Assembly: GCA_965278995.1 (NCBI GenBank)
Contig: OZ257136.1
Location: 4,154,001-4,218,000, forward strand
Direction: 5' to 3'
DNA length: 64,000 bases
Source: JADJYF01 sp965278995
GTDB lineage: Bacteria > Pseudomonadota > Gammaproteobacteria > Ga0077536
The translations under genes and the position numbers were made by a program. Below, one piece after another: positions 42,423-51,093 of the stretch; the stretch's first letter is position 1, and each line of letters starts with the position of its first letter. Under the pieces are notes generated by a model, which was not told the origin of the DNA, did no database searches, and saw nothing but the letters and a program-made list of their open reading frames with translations.

Positions 42423-44651
42423 ATGGCTGACGTTGCCATTCTGCATCGGCGCGAACGTTGGCGATTGCTGAAGGACCGTGCTTTCGGCTCCGTCATGGCC
42501 GTCGGCGGCATCGCGGTCATCGTCGCGATTCTGCTGATCTTCTTCTATCTCGCTTATGTCGTGGCTCCGCTATTCCGCAGCGCGGCGCTCGAGTCCAGGG
42601 CCACCTTCGCCGCCACAACTCCGGCGGCCGCGCTCAGTGTGGATGAATACGGTGAACTCGGTTTTGCCATCGGCCCGCTGGGTGATTTCCGCTTCTTTGG
42701 TGTCGCCGATGGCAAGACGGTGTCGGCAGGCGGTCTGGCAGCGGCAGCCGGCGGCAAGATCTCCACCGTAGCAACCGGCGACCCGGCGGCAAGAAATTTC
42801 GTACTCGGCACCGCCAACGGCCGCGCGCTGCTCGTGCATGTCGACTACACCGTCAGTTATCCGAACGATCGCCGCGAGGTCGTCCCCAAGCTCGAGTATC
42901 CGCTTGGCGAGAAGGGCATCAAGATCAGCCCGACGCGTGATGCACTCCGCCTGATCACCGCGCAGAATTCTGACGACGAGGCGACGATTGCCGCAGTCAC
43001 TGCAGACGGACATCTGCTGGTGGTGCATCTGGCCAAGCAGACCACGCTCGGTGGCGATCTCTCGCTCGAAGAGACCCGTACCCCGATCGAGTTGAACGGC
43101 AACGAAGTCACGCATCTCGCGATGGACGTCGATCAGCGCGAGTTGTTTGTCGTTTCCAGCGATGGCTTGTTGAGCGCCTTCGATATCCGCGATAAAGCAG
43201 ATATCCGCATCATCGACCGTACCCGCGCCGTCGAGCATGGCGCGCACATCACGGCGGCGACCATTTTGAGCGGCGGTATTTCGATTGTGCTCGGCGACGA
43301 TCGCGGCGGACTGGCGCAGTGGTTTCCAGTGCGCGATGCGGCCAATGTCTCCACCTTGCAACGGGTTCGCGGCTTTCCACGCCTGCCGGAGGCGATACGA
43401 CAAATCGCGCCGGAATATTTCCGCAAAGGTTTTGCCGCCGTTGACGATTCCGGCACGGTGGCGCTTTATCACAGTACGTCGGATCAGGAACTCGCGCGGA
43501 TCAGCGGCGCCGTGAAGTCACCGAGCGCGATGAGCCTGGGCCCGCGCAACGATGTTCTGCTGCTCGGCGCTGGCGACGGCGATCTGCACACCTATGCCAT
43601 GCGCAACCCGCATCCGGAAATCTCCTGGCGCGCGTTGTGGGGTGAAGTCTGGTATGAAAGCCGGGACAAACCCGAATACATCTGGCAATCGTCATCGGCA
43701 AGCGCCGATTTCGAACCCAAGTTCAGTCTAATGCCGCTGACTTTCGGCACCTTGAAAGCGGCCTTCTACTCCATGCTGTTCGCGATGCCGCTGGCGGTAC
43801 TCGGGGCCATCTACACGGCTTATTTCATGTCGGCGCCGATGCGCGCCATCGTCAAACCATCGATCGAGGTGATGGCGGCGCTGCCCTCTGTGATCCTCGG
43901 TTTTCTGGCTGGCCTGTGGCTGGCTCCGCTGATCGAGCGCGAGCTGCTCGGTGTGCTGCTCATGGGGGTGCTGCTGCCGGTTGTCATTCTGACCGTTGCC
44001 GCCCTGTGGCACGGCGCGCCGCGAACCTGGCGTCGCTTTCTTCCCGATGGGTGGGAAGCTGCGGCGCTGGTGCCGATCATCTGTCTCGCTGTATGGGCAG
44101 CGCTGGCACTCGGGCGTGTGCTTGAAACGTTGCTGTTCGGCGACAGCTTCACGCATTGGCTGACGGTCGAACATGGCCTGGCGTACGACCAGAGAAACTC
44201 ACTGGTGGTCGGTATCGCCATCGGCTTCGCCGTCATTCCGACCATTTTCACGATCAGCGAAGACGCTGTCTTCAGCGTACCGAGACAGTTGACGATGGGC
44301 TCGCTCGCGCTTGGCGCGACGCCCTGGCAGACCGCCATCAAAGTTGTGCTGCTGACCGCCAGTCCAGGCATTTTCTCCGCCGTCATGATCGGCATGGGCC
44401 GCGCAGTCGGCGAGACCATGGTCGTGCTCATGGCAACCGGCAACACACCGGTTATGGACCTCAATATCTTTCAGGGTTTCCGTGCGCTGTCGGCCAACAT
44501 CGCCGTCGAACTGCCGGAGTCCGAAGTCGCGAGCACGCATTACCGTATTCTGTTTCTGGCGGCCCTGGTCCTGTTTCTGGTCACGTTCGTCGTCAATACG
44601 CTGGCTGAAATCGTCCGTCAGCGCCTGCGCCGCAAATACAGCAGTCTGTAA
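42423..44651 (+). CDS. pstC: Phosphate ABC transporter permease PstC, long form with periplasmic propeller-like domain
   Basis: Permease subunit of the high-affinity phosphate importer. At 742 residues it is more than twice the size of E. coli PstC. One helix (about residues 23-47) is followed by some 380 residues outside the membrane. These hold WD40-like strands (FVVSSDGLLSAFDIRDKADIRI, GDDRGGLAQWFPV, DDSGTVALYHSTSDQ, GAGDGDLHTYAM), suggesting a beta-propeller. The permease core starts near residue 434 (LTFGTLKAAFYSMLFAMPLAVLGAIY), with the EAA-like loop SLALGATPWQTAIKVVLLTASPGIFSAVMIGMGRAVGE. The long form occurs in other gammaproteobacteria. It overlaps pstA by 1 bp. No pstS lies in the window. 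Confidence 0.93.
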   Translation: MADVAILHRRERWRLLKDRAFGSVMAVGGIAVIVAILLIFFYLAYVVAPLFRSAALESRATFAATTPAAALSVDEYGELGFAIGPLGDFRFFGVADGKTVSAGGLAAAAGGKISTVATGDPAARNFVLGTANGRALLVHVDYTVSYPNDRREVVPKLEYPLGEKGIKISPTRDALRLITAQNSDDEATIAAVTADGHLLVVHLAKQTTLGGDLSLEETRTPIELNGNEVTHLAMDVDQRELFVVSSDGLLSAFDIRDKADIRIIDRTRAVEHGAHITAATILSGGISIVLGDDRGGLAQWFPVRDAANVSTLQRVRGFPRLPEAIRQIAPEYFRKGFAAVDDSGTVALYHSTSDQELARISGAVKSPSAMSLGPRNDVLLLGAGDGDLHTYAMRNPHPEISWRALWGEVWYESRDKPEYIWQSSSASADFEPKFSLMPLTFGTLKAAFYSMLFAMPLAVLGAIYTAYFMSAPMRAIVKPSIEVMAALPSVILGFLAGLWLAPLIERELLGVLLMGVLLPVVILTVAALWHGAPRTWRRFLPDGWEAAALVPIICLAVWAALALGRVLETLLFGDSFTHWLTVEHGLAYDQRNSLVVGIAIGFAVIPTIFTISEDAVFSVPRQLTMGSLALGATPWQTAIKVVLLTASPGIFSAVMIGMGRAVGETMVVLMATGNTPVMDLNIFQGFRALSANIAVELPESEVASTHYRILFLAALVLFLVTFVVNTLAEIVRQRLRRKYSSL

Positions 44652-46369
44652 TGAATCCGATTATCTCGAGCGAGACCGCCGAATCATCGTCAGCCGTCGG
44701 TGCAGTGCGCGCACGACTGCAGGACTGGCTCGGTACCGGCATGCCATGGGTATGGCTGACGGCGGGTGCTGTCAGCGTCAGCTTGATCATGGTCTTCGGA
44801 CTGCTGTTGTTGATCACGCTGCGCGGCATGGGCCATTTCTGGCCGGCGGATGTTGCCGAGATTACGCTCCGCAGCGCCGACAGCGCGCCTACCCTCGCGC
44901 TAGGTGAGCAGGTCGACGAAGAGACCGTTGCCGCCTCGCGTCTGCTCGATCAGGGTATCGCCGTGCCGCAAGGCCAGGCTTTCGTCGACCGTTATCTCTA
45001 CAAGGTCGGCAACCGCGATGTCTACGGCTTCGACTTCAAGTGGTTCAGCGATGCCGAGATAGAAAGCGTTGGCTATCCACCTGACGTATTCGTGGCCGAG
45101 CGCAAAGAATGGGGCAATTTTTACGGTTATCTGCTGGATATCCGCCAAGGCGACAAAGCGCTGGGCCTGACGACGACACTGTGGCAGGAATTCGATCAAC
45201 GGCTCGCCCGACAACGCGCGCTGGCCACCAGAATCGATGTCATTGAGAAACAGGAGATGGGCGCCGTCAACTATGAACTGGAGCGCCTGCGCCTGCACGA
45301 ACGGGGTCTGGTTCTGGACGGCAATACGGACCCCGCAGCGCACGCTGAGATCGCTGCCGGCCGCGCCGCACTCGAACAGCGATATGCCGCTCTGACCGAC
45401 AAGCTTGCCACCTTGAATGTTGCGATCGCGCGCGACGTGCTTCTGGTCAAGACCGTCGAAGGCGAGACGCGTGAACTGCCGCTAGCCGAAATCGTACGCG
45501 GCTTCCTGCCGAATCGCCTGTCGGTGACCGGCAAACTCGGGCATTACTTCGACAAGCTGGCTGAGTTCGTCGCCGACGAACCGCGTGAAGCAAATACCGA
45601 AGGCGGCGTGTTTCCGGCCATTTTCGGCACCGTCATGATGGTTCTGCTGATGTCGATTTTCGTCTCACCTTTCGGCATCATCGCGGCAGTCTACATGCGC
45701 GAATACGCCCGCCAGGGACTGCTGACCCGCATCATTCGCATCGCCGTCAACAATCTCGCCGGAGTGCCGTCAGTCGTCTACGGCGTTTTCGGGCTCGGCT
45801 TCTTCGTGTATTTTCTCGGCGGCAACATCGACCGCCTGTTCTATCCCGAGGCGCTGCCGGCACCGACTTTCGGTACGCCGGGCATGTTGTGGTCGTCGCT
45901 GACGCTGGCACTGCTGACCGTGCCGGTCGTCATTGTCGCGACCGAGGAAGGGCTCTCGCGCATTCCGCGCAGTATCCGCGAAGGTTCGCTCGCGCTCGGT
46001 GCCACCAAGGCCGAAACGCTGTGGCGCACGGTCCTGCCGATGGCCACGCCGGCAATGATGACGGGCATCATTCTGGCAGTCGCCCGCGCCGCCGGCGAAG
46101 TCGCGCCGCTGATGATGGTTGGCGTGGTCAAACTTGCCCCGATGCTGCCGCTCGACGGCAATATGCCGTTTCTGCATCTGGACCGGAAGTTCATGCATCT
46201 CGGCTTTCATATCTACGATGTCGGTTTCCAGAGTCCGAACGTCGAAGCGGCACGACCGCTGGTCTACGCCACCTCGCTGCTGCTGGTCGTCATCATCGTC
46301 ACCCTCAACCTTGCCGCCATCTCGATTCGCAACCGCTTGCGAGGAAAGTACAATGCTGTCGAAACCTGA
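44651..46369 (+). CDS. pstA: Phosphate ABC transporter permease PstA, long form with coiled-coil insert
   Basis: Second permease subunit of the phosphate importer, 572 residues against about 300 in E. coli. One helix lies near residues 35-56. A periplasmic stretch follows that includes a predicted coiled coil at about 175-265 (RLARQRALATRIDVIEKQE, YELERLRLHERGLVL, AALEQRYAALTDKLATL). The permease core begins near residue 316 (GGVFPAIFGTVMMVLLMSIFVSPFGIIAAVYMREYA). It includes the EAA loop SLALGATKAETLWRTVLPMATPAMMTGIILAVARAAGE. The insert may pair with the large domain of PstC. The stop of pstC and start of pstA overlap (TAATG). Confidence 0.93.
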   Translation: MNPIISSETAESSSAVGAVRARLQDWLGTGMPWVWLTAGAVSVSLIMVFGLLLLITLRGMGHFWPADVAEITLRSADSAPTLALGEQVDEETVAASRLLDQGIAVPQGQAFVDRYLYKVGNRDVYGFDFKWFSDAEIESVGYPPDVFVAERKEWGNFYGYLLDIRQGDKALGLTTTLWQEFDQRLARQRALATRIDVIEKQEMGAVNYELERLRLHERGLVLDGNTDPAAHAEIAAGRAALEQRYAALTDKLATLNVAIARDVLLVKTVEGETRELPLAEIVRGFLPNRLSVTGKLGHYFDKLAEFVADEPREANTEGGVFPAIFGTVMMVLLMSIFVSPFGIIAAVYMREYARQGLLTRIIRIAVNNLAGVPSVVYGVFGLGFFVYFLGGNIDRLFYPEALPAPTFGTPGMLWSSLTLALLTVPVVIVATEEGLSRIPRSIREGSLALGATKAETLWRTVLPMATPAMMTGIILAVARAAGEVAPLMMVGVVKLAPMLPLDGNMPFLHLDRKFMHLGFHIYDVGFQSPNVEAARPLVYATSLLLVVIIVTLNLAAISIRNRLRGKYNAVET

Positions 46370-47243
46370 ACCTGGAATCGAGGATATGCAGGGACCTTCC
46401 GGGACGGAGCGCAGCGGCCTTACGCATGCGGTCGATATCCAGGCGCTGCGTCGCGAAGAGCCAGCGCCGGTGGAGCGCCCGCAGGCACCGAAAGACTGTC
46501 TGGTGGTCAAGGATCTCAACCTGTTTTACGCCGAGAAACAGGCTCTGCGGGACATCAATCTCGCCATTCCGGAAAAATTCGTCACGGCTTTCATCGGCCC
46601 GAGCGGTTGCGGCAAATCGACGCTGTTGCGCTGCTTCAACCGCATGAACGACCTCATCGACAACGTGCGCATCGAAGGCGAGATCCTGCTCGACCTGCAG
46701 AACATCTATGACCCTGGCGTCAATGTCGCAACCCTGCGCCGCAAAGTCGGCATGGTGTTCCAGAAGCCTAATCCGTTTCCCAAATCGATCTACGAGAACG
46801 TCGCCTACGGTTTGCGTATCCAGGGCGTCAACGGTCGGCGTGTGCTCGACAAGTCGGTCGAACGGGCACTGCGTGGGGCAGCGTTGTGGGACGAAGTGAA
46901 AGATCGGGTGCACGACAGTGCGCTGGGTCTGTCCGGCGGTCAACAGCAGCGGCTGGTGATCGCCCGGGCCATTGCCATCGAGCCGGAAGTGCTTCTGCTC
47001 GACGAACCGGCTTCAGCGCTCGACCCGATCTCGACGCTCAAGATCGAGGAGCTCATCTACGAGCTGAAGAAGGACTATACGATCGTCATTGTCACGCATA
47101 ACATGCAGCAGGCAGCGCGCGTTTCGGATTACACGGCGTTCATGTACATGGGTGACCTGATCGAATTCGGCAAAACCAAGAACCTGTTCACCACGCCGCG
47201 CCGCAAACAGACCGAAGATTACATCACGGGACGTTACGGATGA
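46353..47243 (+). CDS. pstB: Phosphate ABC transporter ATP-binding protein
   Basis: ATPase of the phosphate importer. The ATG with GAGGA about 9 bp upstream gives 296 residues, with some 45 residues before the usual PstB start (VVKDLNLFYAEKQALRDINL). Motifs are the Walker A GPSGCGKSTLLRCFNRMNDL, the Q-loop KVGMVFQKPNPFPKSIYENV, the signature LSGGQQQRLVIARAIA, the Walker B VLLLDEPASALDPIS and the switch histidine VTHNMQQAARVSDY. FNRMNDL and PFPKSIYENV are PstB-specific. It overlaps the end of pstA by 17 bp. phoU follows after about 80 bp. Confidence 0.97.
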   Translation: MLSKPEPGIEDMQGPSGTERSGLTHAVDIQALRREEPAPVERPQAPKDCLVVKDLNLFYAEKQALRDINLAIPEKFVTAFIGPSGCGKSTLLRCFNRMNDLIDNVRIEGEILLDLQNIYDPGVNVATLRRKVGMVFQKPNPFPKSIYENVAYGLRIQGVNGRRVLDKSVERALRGAALWDEVKDRVHDSALGLSGGQQQRLVIARAIAIEPEVLLLDEPASALDPISTLKIEELIYELKKDYTIVIVTHNMQQAARVSDYTAFMYMGDLIEFGKTKNLFTTPRRKQTEDYITGRYG

Positions 47244-47322
47244 CGGCCATGCTTCGTCGATCTCAGCCAAGTGTGGTCGGGATGCGACGGACTGCGTGGC
47301 CAGTCTCAGGAGGAAGCAATCC

Positions 47323-48045
47323 ATGGTGATGTCGCGTCTGACCCATCACATCTCCCACCAGTTCGACAAGGAACTCGAGGACATCCGTTCGAAAGTCCTC
47401 GCGATGGGCGGTCTGGTCGAGGACCATCTGCAGAAGGTGCTGGAAACACTGGCCAAAGGCGATTTCGAGGCGGCTGATTACGTTGCCGTCAACGATTTCA
47501 AGGTCAATGCGCTCGAAGTCGAAATCGACGGCGATTGCACCGAGATCCTGCTGCGGCGCCAGCCGGCGGCGAGTGACCTGCGGCTGGTGCTTGCCGTCAG
47601 CAAGACGATTACCGATCTCGAACGTATCGGCGACGAAGCCGAGAAGATTGCCCGCCTCGTGCTCAATCTGCGTGGCACCGGTGTCGGCAGCCATTATGTC
47701 GGCATGCTGGCGATGGGCCACCATGTGCGACGCATGGTGCGCACCGCGCTGGACGCCTTCGCGCGCATGGACTCGGAATCGGCGTTCCGCGTCGCTCAGG
47801 AAGACAAGGAAGTCGATGCCGAGACCGAAGCCATCATGCGCTATCTGATCACCTACATGATGGAAGATCCACGCTCGATTACTCGTGTGCTGGACGCAGT
47901 GCTGTCAGTCCGCGCGCTGGAGCGCATCGGCGATCACGCGCGCAACATCTGCGAGAACGTCATCTATCTGGTCGAAGGCAAGGATGTCCGCCACGTCGCA
48001 CTGGAACAGGTCGAACAGGAATTGCGGCGCGACCCGCGCGAATAG
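47323..48045 (+). CDS. phoU: Phosphate signalling protein PhoU
   Basis: Negative regulator that links the Pst transporter to the PhoR kinase. The second possible start, MVMSRLTHHISHQFDKELED, has AGGAGG about 9 bp upstream and was chosen over an in-frame ATG nine codons earlier. The 240 residues form two PhoU three-helix repeats. Metal-site motifs are DLERIGDEAEKIARL in the first and ALERIGDHARNICENVIYL in the second. It ends the pst transcript and is convergent with phoR. Confidence 0.97.
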   Translation: MVMSRLTHHISHQFDKELEDIRSKVLAMGGLVEDHLQKVLETLAKGDFEAADYVAVNDFKVNALEVEIDGDCTEILLRRQPAASDLRLVLAVSKTITDLERIGDEAEKIARLVLNLRGTGVGSHYVGMLAMGHHVRRMVRTALDAFARMDSESAFRVAQEDKEVDAETEAIMRYLITYMMEDPRSITRVLDAVLSVRALERIGDHARNICENVIYLVEGKDVRHVALEQVEQELRRDPRE

Positions 48046-48081
48046 GGTCCGAGGCACGACACAACGACGGCAACTTGAGCG

Positions 48082-49404
48082 TCAACCCGCGTCGCGCGCC
48101 TGCTCGGTCAGCCGGACCACCGGCGCGACGACTTCACTCGGCGGAAAATCACAGCGGAAGCGGCTGCCTTTGCCGGGTTCGCTGGTGATAACGAGTTCGG
48201 CGTTGTGTCGCTGCAGCACGTGCTTGACGATGGCGAGCCCGAGCCCGGTGCCGCCTTCGCTGCGGGTGCGTGAAGCCTCGACACGATAGAAGCGCTCGGT
48301 CAACCGCGGCAGATGTTCGGCACTGATGCCAATGCCGTTGTCCTCGACTTCGAAATGCGCGCCATCGGCGTCGCGATACCAGCGGATGCGGATCACGCCG
48401 CGCGCTGGTGTATAGCTGACGGCGTTGAAGACCAGATTGGAAAACGCGCTGTAGAGTTCGCTGCGTGCGCCGCGCACGCTCAAGCCGGGCGCTATTTCGA
48501 GTGCGAACAGATGTTCACGCGTGCCGGACAATTCGCGAGCGCGTGCGTGGATGTCGCCGATCAGCTCCGAGACATCGACGGTTTCCGGTTGCGGCACGCG
48601 ATCCTCGCGCTCGAGCGTCGACAGTAACAGCAGTTCCTCGACCAGCATGCGCATGCGTTCGGCATGGCTCAGCATCTGAGCCAGGGCCGGGCGCCACGCC
48701 GGCGGACACAGCTCCGACTGGCTGGCGAGCGTTTCCAGATAACCGCGAAACACCGTGATCGGCGTGCGCAATTCGTGCGAGACATTGGCGACGAAATCGC
48801 GGCGGATCTGATTGACGCGATGGAGCTGCGTGATATCGCGCGCGACACACAGGCGCTGTTCGCGGCCGTAAGGTGCGAGCAGCACACTCAAGTGACGTTT
48901 GGGATCGGATGGACTCGGGATTTCGATGGCGATATCGTCGCGCCCGCTCTCGACGAAACTCCGCAGTTCCGGGCTGCGAATGAGATTGGTGATGCGCTGG
49001 CCGACATCTTCCGGCCAGCGGATGCCGAGATCGCGCCGTGCTGCCGTGTTGGCCCAGCGGACTTCGGCGTTGACGTCGAGGACGACGGTGGCGTCGGGCA
49101 GCGCGCGCGTTGCCTGCTGGAACTGCTTGAGATAGCTGGCGAGCTTTTTCTTGCGCTTCTTGTGCCGCTCGCGCAGGTAGTCGATTTCGAGTGAGAGTTC
49201 CTCGAAGACGCCGGAGGCCTCGGGAGGTTCATGCGTCTTGTGATCGCGAAGCCAGCGCAGCAGGCCACCGAGTTTGATGTGCAGCCAGACGATGTAGCCG
49301 GCAGCAGCGGCAAGCAGGCACCAGCTCACCGCGTCGGTCAGGATACCGAGCAGGAGAGCAACCAGTATGAACGCGGTGAGCCGCCAGGCGTCCCGTTGGA
49401 ACAT
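48082..49404 (-). CDS. phoR: Phosphate regulon sensor histidine kinase PhoR
   Basis: Membrane kinase that phosphorylates PhoB when phosphate is scarce. The 440 residues begin with two hydrophobic segments (about 9-23 and 26-43) and no large periplasmic domain, as in E. coli PhoR. A basic linker and a PAS domain follow (LPDATVVLDVNAEVRWANTAARRDLG). The HisKA site is DFVANVSHELRTPITVFRGYLE with His210. The ATPase domain has FSNLVFNAVSYTP, EDNGIGISAEHLPRLTERFYR and GGTGLGLAIVKHVLQRH. It is downstream of phoB on the same strand with a gap of about 100 bp. Confidence 0.97.
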   Translation of the reverse strand: MFQRDAWRLTAFILVALLLGILTDAVSWCLLAAAAGYIVWLHIKLGGLLRWLRDHKTHEPPEASGVFEELSLEIDYLRERHKKRKKKLASYLKQFQQATRALPDATVVLDVNAEVRWANTAARRDLGIRWPEDVGQRITNLIRSPELRSFVESGRDDIAIEIPSPSDPKRHLSVLLAPYGREQRLCVARDITQLHRVNQIRRDFVANVSHELRTPITVFRGYLETLASQSELCPPAWRPALAQMLSHAERMRMLVEELLLLSTLEREDRVPQPETVDVSELIGDIHARARELSGTREHLFALEIAPGLSVRGARSELYSAFSNLVFNAVSYTPARGVIRIRWYRDADGAHFEVEDNGIGISAEHLPRLTERFYRVEASRTRSEGGTGLGLAIVKHVLQRHNAELVITSEPGKGSRFRCDFPPSEVVAPVVRLTEQARDAG

Positions 49405-49502
49405 ATCAACCGCCGCTGGGCGCGAACTGAACGTCTGGCTGCATTATCGCGCTATCCGGCGCTCGGCAACAGGGGCAGGTGGGCCTGTCCGCTCAGGCCG
49501 GC

Positions 49503-50198
49503 CTACTCGAGCTGGGTGGAAAACCGATAGCCGACACTGCGCACGGTCTGGATATAGCCATCGCAGGCGCACGGTTCGAGCAGCTTGCGCAGGCGGCGGA
49601 TGTGCACGTCGACGGTACGTTCTTCGATGTAGGCGTGATTTCCCCACACCCCGTCCAGCAGCTGGTTGCGCGAGTAGACCCGCTCGGGATGGGTGATGAA
49701 GAAATGCAGCAGGCGGAATTCCGTCGGGCTGAGTTCGAGCGGGCGCCCTTCGACCGTGACCCGGTGAGTCTGGGTATCGAGCTTGATCGAGCCGATCATG
49801 ACGGCGTCGTCCTCACCCGCGACCTGGGCCCGGCGCATGACTGCGCGCACCCGTGCCAGCAGTTCGCGGGTCGAAAACGGCTTGGTGATGAAATCGTCGG
49901 CGCCACTGTCCAGGCCTTTGACCTTGTCGTTTTCGTCGCCGCGGGCCGTCAGCATGATGATCGGAATGGCGCTCGTCTTCGGGTCGCGCTTCAGGCGTCG
50001 CGCGAAATCCACGCCGCTGATCCCGGGCAGCATCCAGTCGAGCAGGATCAGATCCGGTGTCAAGACGGTCATCGCGCCGTTTGCCTCATCGACGTCGCCG
50101 GCTTCGGTGTAGCTGTATCCGTCGGCCGCCAGCGTGAAGCCGAGCATCTGCCGGATGGCGGGCTCGTCTTCGACGATCAGGATATTAGCGGTCATCAT
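49503..50198 (-). CDS. phoB: Phosphate regulon response regulator PhoB
   Basis: OmpR-family activator of phosphate-starvation genes, 231 residues. The receiver domain has ILIVEDEPAIRQML, the phosphoacceptor in LILLDWMLPGISGVDF (Asp54), MLTARGDENDKVKGL and DDFITKPFSTRELLARV. The C-terminal winged helix has LELSPTEFRLLHFFITHPERVYSRNQLLDGVWG and ERTVDVHIRRLRKLLEP, which match PhoB DNA-binding residues closely. Two ATGs lie in tandem at the start. A Pho-box-like repeat 43 bp upstream suggests autoregulation. Confidence 0.97.
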   Translation of the reverse strand: MMTANILIVEDEPAIRQMLGFTLAADGYSYTEAGDVDEANGAMTVLTPDLILLDWMLPGISGVDFARRLKRDPKTSAIPIIMLTARGDENDKVKGLDSGADDFITKPFSTRELLARVRAVMRRAQVAGEDDAVMIGSIKLDTQTHRVTVEGRPLELSPTEFRLLHFFITHPERVYSRNQLLDGVWGNHAYIEERTVDVHIRRLRKLLEPCACDGYIQTVRSVGYRFSTQLE

Positions 50199-50240
50199 GT
50201 GCTCTATTCGTCGTCATGCGGCGGTAACGACAGTCATTTA

Positions 50241-50258
50241 ACGGCAGTTTTGTGACAT
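50241..50258 (-). promoter_or_regulatory. Pho-box-like direct repeat upstream of phoB
   Basis: Read on the minus strand it is ATGTCAC-AAAA-CTGCCGT. The two 7-mers start 11 bp apart with an A-rich spacer, and each matches CTGTCAT at 5 of 7 positions. It ends 43 bp before the phoB ATG, a fitting place for autoactivation by phosphorylated PhoB. Confidence 0.6.
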
Positions 50259-50420
50259 CTTCATGAAGCTTTATCGAAGACTAGTCGACTGCCGGTCATT
50301 TGCGCGGCCGCCTGAGCCCGTCATCCGCGTGCAAGAAAGGAAGAATTCCCGTCGTCATTGGCGCTGCCTGGCCGGATGCCGGCTGGTACGCGGGTCCGAC
50401 CAGCGGCTAGTCTGACAGCA

Positions 50421-50449
50421 AGCTCGCCGGCCAGGGAAGGCGGCGAGCT
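50421..50449. other. Perfect 9-bp hairpin in the phoB-comEA intergenic region
   Basis: AGCTCGCCG and CGGCGAGCT pair perfectly around an 11-base loop. The 302-bp gap from 50199 to 50500 otherwise holds the phoB Pho box and, near the right end, TACAAT at 50472-50477, a possible -10 box for the comEA-like gene. No gene was seen in the gap. Confidence 0.45.
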
Positions 50450-50500
50450 GGCTCGGCCAACCGGCCGGATCTACAATTAGTTCGATCAAGGAGACATGGA

Positions 50501-50770
50501 ATGTCCTTATTCAGAACCCTGCTTGCCACTGCCCTGCTGTGCTTCTGCTTCGCCGCTGGCGCCGCCGACACTGTCAACGTCAACCAGGCCGACGCTGACA
50601 CGCTGGCCGCCGCCATTGTCGGCATCGGTCCGGCCAAAGCGGCTGCCATTGTCGCCTATCGCGACGCCAACGGACCGTTCAAGACCGTCGATGACCTGTT
50701 GCTGGTCAAGGGTATCGGCGAAGCGACGCTGGAGAAAAATCGCGAACGTTTGACTGCAGCCACACCCTGA
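50501..50770 (+). CDS. ComEA-like helix-hairpin-helix DNA-binding protein, exported
   Basis: An 89-residue protein with a signal peptide (LLATALLCFCFAAGAAD, cleavage near residue 22) and then tandem helix-hairpin-helix motifs. VNVNQADADTLAAAIVGIGPAKAAAIVAYRDANG and DDLLLVKGIGEATLEKNRERL carry the GIGPxKA and GIGExT hairpins that bind the DNA backbone. AAGGAG sits about 8 bp before the ATG. Small proteins of this kind act in DNA uptake during transformation, pulling DNA into the periplasm. No other competence gene is in the window, so that role is inferred. Confidence 0.88.
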   Translation: MSLFRTLLATALLCFCFAAGAADTVNVNQADADTLAAAIVGIGPAKAAAIVAYRDANGPFKTVDDLLLVKGIGEATLEKNRERLTAATP

Positions 50771-51093
50771 GCGCACCTCTGCTCGCCCCTCGGCCTCGTT
50801 GGCCACGCCGGTTCAGCCCCCTGGACCGGCGCTTTGTTCGCTTAACCGGTGGAATGACACGACCGGCTAAGACGCGCGGCAATCGCGCGCCGGTGTGCCC
50901 TGAATGGGGTTCCGGCATGCCTATCGCAAGCAGGAACACGGCAGGGACATGGCGGGACATGGCTGCTGCCCTCCTGTATGCTTTGCGCCGCAATAAACCG
51001 CCCGCTGCGGCCGTCGCCGTGCCCGCACGCGGCGCAATCGCAGGGGTATTCCCCACTCGTCAGGAAAGGGCGTCGACACGGCGCAGGGCCGCA
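50771..51093. other. Intergenic region, comEA-like gene to leuS
   Basis: 323 bp with no supported gene. The left part carries a hairpin (50807-50830). The frame of leuS is open through most of the region, but the part before 51094 has no similarity to LeuRS. No T-box, tRNA-like or leader-peptide structure was recognised. Confidence 0.5.
50807..50830 (+). terminator. Possible terminator hairpin after the comEA-like gene
   Basis: GCCGGTTCAG and CTGGACCGGC pair over 10 bp with one T-G wobble and a short CCCC loop. The following bases GCTTTGTTCGCTT are only moderately T-rich, so termination would be weak. Confidence 0.35.

Noticed and set aside
50854..51093. 80-residue N-terminal extension of LeuRS
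   Set aside because: Bacterial LeuRS starts at the MQETLNERY-like segment; the upstream part is basic, low complexity and unlike the family.
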